Below the pieces are notes generated by a model. That model was not told where the DNA came from. It was given only the letters and a program-made list of their open reading frames with translations, and did not search any database. Positions 59,398-64,000 of a stretch of 64,000 nucleotides of DNA are shown here, in pieces. Source of the stretch: Megaleporinus macrocephalus (lineage: Eukaryota; Chordata; Actinopteri; Characiformes; Anostomidae); assembly GCA_021613375.1 (NCBI GenBank), contig CM038720.1, positions 41,614,949 through 41,678,948 of the forward strand, given 5' to 3'. The translations under genes and the position numbers were made by a program. Every line of letters begins with the position of its first letter. Within the stretch, counting starts at the first letter, position 1.

Positions 59398-59714
59398 TAG
59401 GGCTGTGTATTGGCAAGAACCTGGCGATACAATCTGTATTGTGATAAAGTGGTCACGATTCAATATATTACGATATTTACGATGTTTATATGCTTACAAT
59501 AGCATTGCGCCCTTGTTCTGCTTGTTAATGTTGAAGTGGAGCTGAAAATGGACTACATACTGCCATCTACTGGTTAGAGATTTAAACACAACACACAATG
59601 ATTCACTGTGTGCCAGGAATCTGTGTATTGATACTGTGTTTTTGAGAATCGATACAGTATCACTAAACCTAATATCCCCATATTCGATATTTCAATATTT
59701 TTCTTACACCCCTA
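59398..59714. mobile_element. hAT-like miniature element with perfect 8 bp target duplication
   Basis: Starts TAGGGCTGTGTATTGGCAAG and ends TTTTTCTTACACCCCTA, with short inverted ends TAGGG(C/G)TGT. It is flanked by ATCATTAG at 59,390-59,397 and again at 59,715-59,722. At 317 bp it is far too short to code for a transposase. This is the best-defined insertion in the window and probably a young one. Confidence 0.92.
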
Positions 59715-60504
59715 ATCATTAGTGTACCAGTGAGGATGCTGAGCTATGACAGTAAATAAATGGAATTAGTCAGAATTTGTAAATAAGTCAGATTTTACTG
59801 TTTACTTGCTGAATTGAACATATTGGGGGGCGTCTTTACAGAATGATGTTTATATAAAATAGAATTACTTATGTGTAATACCTACGTCATTGAAGTAGAC
59901 ACAAATACCCCTGAATACAGTCTTAGGTTAGGTAGGTCACATGGTTAGGAGCAGCCACTGATTTTCCAATGGAGCTCAGATGGGGTCACTTAACTGTGAC
60001 TACTAAAGGTGCTTTTCAATCATGGGCGGGTAGAGGACTGGGGGGAATGGTGTGTTTCCTTGTTGGTGCACCTTCCCTGTTGAGTCCCCCCTTCACATAG
60101 CATTTCCAGCTTTTCGTTGGCCCCACCAGGAAAACAAAACTGAACTGCCTGAAGTAGAGGCCTCGCTGCCGGAGCTGGCCCAGAGGATTTGTGGCTGACA
60201 ATAGTCAATAGTTCTCCTTCTTTTCCCCTAGACTCTCAGTTTGTTAGCTGATGGACGAAGCATGTAAATAGCATTTAGCCGTGGTGACCAACAGTAAAAG
60301 GTAACAGAGTCTTTGGGGGATTAGAGATCTTGTGGGCTCGTTTGAACAACAACGTTTGGTTTCAGATTAAACAAGCCAGTCGTGGTAAATTTCATCTCCA
60401 GCTCACTTGTTTATCATAACATCGCTGTCCAAATAATTATCAGTTATCTCAATTATCTGGAATTATCTCTAAATTATTAACTTTACAGAAGAAAACAAGA
60501 ACAA
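59715..60504. other. No recognisable gene
   Basis: Unique intronic sequence; no feature supported. Confidence 0.45.
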
Positions 60505-60640
60505 TGTAAGTATTGGAGTATTTCTTTTGGTCCTTTAATCATAAAGAGCAGCTGTTGTGTTTATATGATACAGAAAAATATTTTCCTTTGGTGGCAACGA
60601 TAAGCGAATGTTGATTATCCAAACTAAGTGCTGAAATGGT
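60505..60640. mobile_element. Fragment of family A miniature element
   Basis: GGAGTATTTCTTTTGGTCCT and AGCAGCTGTTGTGTTTATAT, TTTTCCTTTGGTGGCAACG resemble 1,205-1,330. Ends are decayed. Confidence 0.45.
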
Positions 60641-61014
60641 TAAACACTCAGAGAGACACATTTTAAACTGCTGTGTTTTGTATTAAAGCTGTTTGTGTTT
60701 ATTGTAGTGTAATAGTATAATTACTCACCGTCCACATACACAGCTTTTTAAATACTGTGAATGCTCAGTACTGTATGTTTGCAATGTTAATGTGTAGAAA
60801 CACAGCAGGGAGTTTGTGTGTGTGTCGGCCTTCAGGGAGCCGCCATCACCAGAGCTCTGCTACCTAACCTTGTTTACAGAGCTCGACCAATCACGTCAGT
60901 GTGCAGAGGGGAAGGGGAGGCTGGGACGCTGTCTCAGCTGCCAGGCTCCTCCTAAGGTCTGACTGGCAGTGCGCGAAATCCTTCAATGACTAATCGCTAG
61001 CGTCGACACACCCT
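60641..61014. other. No recognisable feature
   Basis: Unique sequence, GC-richer at 60,830-61,000; nothing supported. Confidence 0.45.
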
Positions 61015-61535
61015 TACAGTATACTCACTTATTCAATATACTCACCCTTATTATATACTCACCCTTACTGTATGCTCACTCTTTCAATATACTCACCCTT
61101 ACTGTATACTCACCTTTATAGTATACTCACTTATTCAATATACTCACCCTTACTATATACTCACCCTTACTGTATACTCACCCTTACTGTATACTCACCT
61201 TTACAGTATACTCACTTATTCAATATACTCACCCTTACTATATACTCACCCTTATTGTATGCTCACTCTTTCAATATACTCACCCTTACTTTATGCTTAC
61301 TCTTTCAATATACTCACCCCGTACTGTATACTCACCTATACAGTATGCTCACTTTTTCAATATACTCACCCGTACTGTATACTCACCTTTACAGTATACT
61401 CACTCTTTCAATATACTCACCCTTACTATATACTCAATCTTGCAATATGCTTACTCTTACTATATACTCACCCTTACTGTATACTCACCTTTACTATATA
61501 CTCTCGCTTACTGTGTACTCACTCTTATAATAACA
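61015..61535. repeat. ~17 bp TATACTCACCCTTACTG minisatellite
   Basis: Tandem units of 14-18 bp (TATACTCACCCTTACTG, TATACTCACTCTTTCAA). Open frames rich in ILTLTVYSP come from the repeat. Confidence 0.93.
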
Positions 61536-62342
61536 TCTGTATTTATGACACTAAAGGAATATTTTAATCTGTATCAATAAACCGGTAAGGTTCTTTTCAG
61601 TTTAGTTCCGCTGAGACTGGAACTTCAGTTCTTCAGTTCTACAGTGTCCAGTCCCTTCATTTACTGCGTCCAGCTGTTCAGAGTCTGGCCGCGTCCGTCT
61701 AACCAGCTCTCGTCTGACTTGTAGGCTTGTGAATCACACTGAAGGCTCGAGAGCTTGCACACTTTTTTCTCTTAAAGTGCTTTTTCCATCAGATCCGAGC
61801 GGCTATTTGCAGCTCCGCGACGTCGCCTTCAAATTTATTTATTTGTGTTACTCACCATAGCAACAGGAAATGAGTTCAGAGACGCCGGAGTATCACCACC
61901 GCTGCCTGACGTCTGAAGTGACAGGCCAGTGCCGGTCAGGAGAAACTCAATGGTGCTGTGAATCAGTGTAGAAGCTGCTGCTGCTGCTGTTGGTCAGTGT
62001 GATGGTGTGGTTTTATTTTCTGGTCTGTGGATGCGTATTTATAAACGAGCTTATCCAGAAGGTTTTAGTAAATGAGGATATTTGGCTGTGGTGTAGACGT
62101 CCAGACAGGGTCCGGCACATTTAGGGTGAACAGGAACTGCAGCTGCAGGTCAGACCTCAGTGCCTCAGTGCCAATGACTAATACTGTTGTGTCTGAATGG
62201 AGGAGAAGCAGTGTTATGGAGGAAGATCTTCCTGAAGAGACTGTTTTCACGTCAGAGGACGAGCTCCGGCTAATATGCTTAAATTCAGAGTATTCAGATA
62301 TTCAGCAAGCACGTCCACTCACTCACACACTTCATTCTGTGC
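61536..62342. other. No supported gene; open frame noted
   Basis: An ATG frame from 62,072 runs 263 codons. Its first 85 codons (with SVMEEDLPEETVFTSEDELR) are non-repetitive and acidic, but the rest is the CTTT tract. No splice signals or family were recognised, so it is not called as a gene. Confidence 0.4.
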
Positions 62343-62855
62343 TTCTTTCCTTCCTTTTTCTTTTTTTTTCTTTTTTTCCTTCTATCGTCCTTGTTTCTTT
62401 CTGTCTTTCTTTTTACTTTATGTCCTTCCTTCTGTCTTTTTCTTTCTGTCTTTCTTTTTTCCTTGTCTTTCTTTTTTCTTTCTGTCTTTCTTTTTTCCTT
62501 CTATCTTTCTTTTTTCCTTGTCTTTCTTTCTGTCTTTCTTTTTCCTTCTATCTTCTTTTTTTTCTTTCTGTCTTTCTTTTTTCTTTCTGTCTTTCTTCTT
62601 TCTTTCTGTCTTTCTTTTTGCCTTCTATCTTTCTTTTTTCCTTGTCTTTCTTTCTGTCTTTCTTTTTCCTTCTATCTTCTTTTTTTTCTTTCCATCTTCC
62701 TTTTTTTCATTCTATCTTTCTTTCTGTTTTTTCTTTTTCTTTCTGTCTGCCTTTTTCTTTCCTTTCTTTATTATTTCTATCTTTCTTTCCTTCTAATATT
62801 TTTCTTCCCTTTTCATTATTTGTGTTTTTTTCCTTCTATCTTTCTATTTTTCATA
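62343..62855. repeat. Polypyrimidine CTTT/CCTT tract
   Basis: About 510 bp is almost purely C and T on the plus strand (CTTTCTTTCTGT, TTTTTTCCTTCTATC), with a longer loose period of about 30-40 bp. Three overlapping Phe/Ser-rich frames result. Confidence 0.95.
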
Positions 62856-63519
62856 TGAAATAATTACTACAGATGTTCAGTTACGGCAAGGGATGTTTAG
62901 GTTATAGTAGATAAGTTCATACTAGAGCTGTATAATCTCTAAAGACTAGCTTTATATTTTCTAGCTACAAGACCATGATTATTGATAATATTGGCACTTC
63001 AAAACAAATACATGCCTTCTCTTGCAGGTTTGGTCTACACTGTATTGTATTTTATTGTATATGCTATTTTAACTTTAGCTGCTTTAATTTAAACCCGTCA
63101 TTAAGTAATATAATACTGTGTAACTGTGTAAACTTGAGTCTGCAAACAATTTTCAAATAAATATCTTTAGCTCGAGTTTTATCTTTGGCTAAAAAGCTCA
63201 AAGTACCGTAAGACAAAGAGGAGAAGCTGTGCAATAAAGTGTTACAGAGAGCAGCAGAGAGGCAGCGTCTTAACAAGTCAATAATTTAATCAATCAATCA
63301 ATTAATCACTCCGTCTGTCTAGAAGAAAAAAAAACAGTTGGAACGCATGAGCACACGTCTTAAGTACAAACAGAAGATCACAGTAGATGTTGGAGGTGAG
63401 ATGTTACAGTAGATGTTGGAGGTGATGCTGATGTGATGAAGAGAGGTTTGAGCTGAAATGAAAGATGAGCTGCTATCGAGCAGCAGATATAAGAACCACC
63501 AAGAAAACAAACCACCACA
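62856..63519. other. No recognisable gene
   Basis: AT-rich unique sequence. A short (AATC)n run near 63,285-63,305 may be a retroposon tail remnant. Confidence 0.4.
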
Positions 63520-63930
63520 TACTAAAGTGTTGATCACCCCCAGATCACCCTTACACACAACAATACTCACTCCTATTGACCACCAGTGTTCACCCCCAGA
63601 TCACCATTACACACTACAATACTCACTCCTACTGACCACCAGTGTTCATCCCCAGATCACCCTTACACACTACAATACTTACTCCTACTGACCACCAGTG
63701 TTCACCCCCAGATCACCCTTACAAACTACAATACTCACTTCTATTGACCACCAGTGTTCACCCACTGATCACCCTTATACACTACAATACTCACTCCTAC
63801 TGACCACCAGTGTTCACCCCCAGATCACCCTTACACACTACAATATTCACTCCTACTGACCACCAGTGTTCACCCCCAGATTACCCTTACACACTACAAT
63901 ACTCACTCCTACTGACCACCAGCACCATCA
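63520..63930. repeat. 56 bp minisatellite derived from the hairpin element
   Basis: About seven copies of ACACTACAATACTCACTCCT, ACTGACCACCAGTGTTCACC and CCCAGATCACCCTT. The unit matches the outer arm of the foldback copy at 54,702-54,745, where it occurs once. It runs directly into the hairpin arm at 63,931. Confidence 0.9.
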
Positions 63931-64000
63931 GCTCAGCTTCTCCTTCACCAGTTCTCCTGTTTCCACCTTAAATGGAGCTGCAGGTACTTTCTGGCTCCTG
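63931..64000 (+). mobile_element. CCACCTTAAA hairpin family, left arm cut by window end
   Basis: GCTCAGCTTCTCCTTCACCA, GTTTCCACCTTAAATGGAGC and the loop TTCTGGCTCCTG match 54,752-54,820 almost base for base. The right arm should lie just beyond 64,000. Confidence 0.85.

Larger units (their letters stand above)
20949..64000 (+). other. nbea: nbea intron 1 (5' part, continues past window)
   Basis: Begins with the strong donor GTGAGT at 20,949. No later exon of the family was recognised on the plus strand through 64,000. A first intron above 43 kb is in keeping with the large size of this gene. The contents are almost all dispersed and tandem repeats, listed separately. Confidence 0.8.

Noticed and set aside
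61072..61580. Frames of up to 152 codons rich in ILTLTVYSP
   Set aside because: They are translations of the 17 bp tandem repeat in three frames.
20949..64000. Second nbea exon (expected to start LVGGEF)
   Set aside because: I looked for the continuation of the conserved block on the plus strand and found none. It should lie beyond the window.
1..64000. CRISPR arrays
   Set aside because: Direct repeats here are contiguous minisatellites without unique spacers, in a vertebrate genome.

Overview
The window reads as nuclear DNA of a ray-finned fish, possibly an otophysan. The evidence is vertebrate-style exon, intron and CpG-island structure, a tRNA-derived SINE, fish-type LINE tails, hAT-like and Tc1-like miniature elements, and heavy GATA, CA and AT microsatellites. 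There are no operons, ribosome binding sites, CRISPR arrays or prokaryotic genes. The species call is inference from repeat types that I recognise by memory only.

Only one protein-coding exon can be supported. It is coding exon 1 of neurobeachin (nbea), + strand, 20,664-20,948, inside a CpG-island promoter at about 20,200-20,960. It has a strong splice donor at 20,949. Everything from there to the window end is best read as nbea intron 1, more than 43 kb long and continuing past the window. I found no second exon. Bases 1 to about 20,200 are the upstream intergenic flank, and no other gene was recognised there.

Layout upstream of nbea: a GATA array with spaced interruptions (1-520), a CA tract, then a series of long minisatellites: about 28/30 bp units (4,778-5,792), 24 bp (9,325-10,130), 20 bp (11,051-11,860), 23 bp (12,946-13,445) and 32 bp (16,305-17,513). 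A long terminal-inverted-repeat element lies at 14,294-15,322. A 296 bp tandem duplication (19,394-20,165) abuts the nbea CpG island.

Layout inside intron 1: a dense mosaic of small mobile elements. These are (a) a hairpin family built around CCACCTTAAA with at least seven copies; (b) a second hairpin family with AACAACAACCACAT arms, three copies; (c) hAT-like miniature elements TAGGGCTGTG...ACACCCCTA, two with visible 8 bp target duplications; (d) a fish foldback element, three copies; (e) a tRNA-derived SINE, about five copies; (f) LINE remnants, including a broken reverse-transcriptase tail; (g) Tc1-like ends. More minisatellites lie at 32,194-33,412, 34,516-35,118, 58,195-58,830, 61,015-61,535 and 63,520-63,925.

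The most interesting signals are structural. The hairpin families look like poorly described MITEs. Two minisatellites appear to be born from a mobile element's own sequence: the 56 bp array at 63.5 kb from the flank of hairpin family (a), and the GT-rich array at 46.9 kb from the SINE tail. No new gene system is convincingly present. I name no database family where I am not sure of it.
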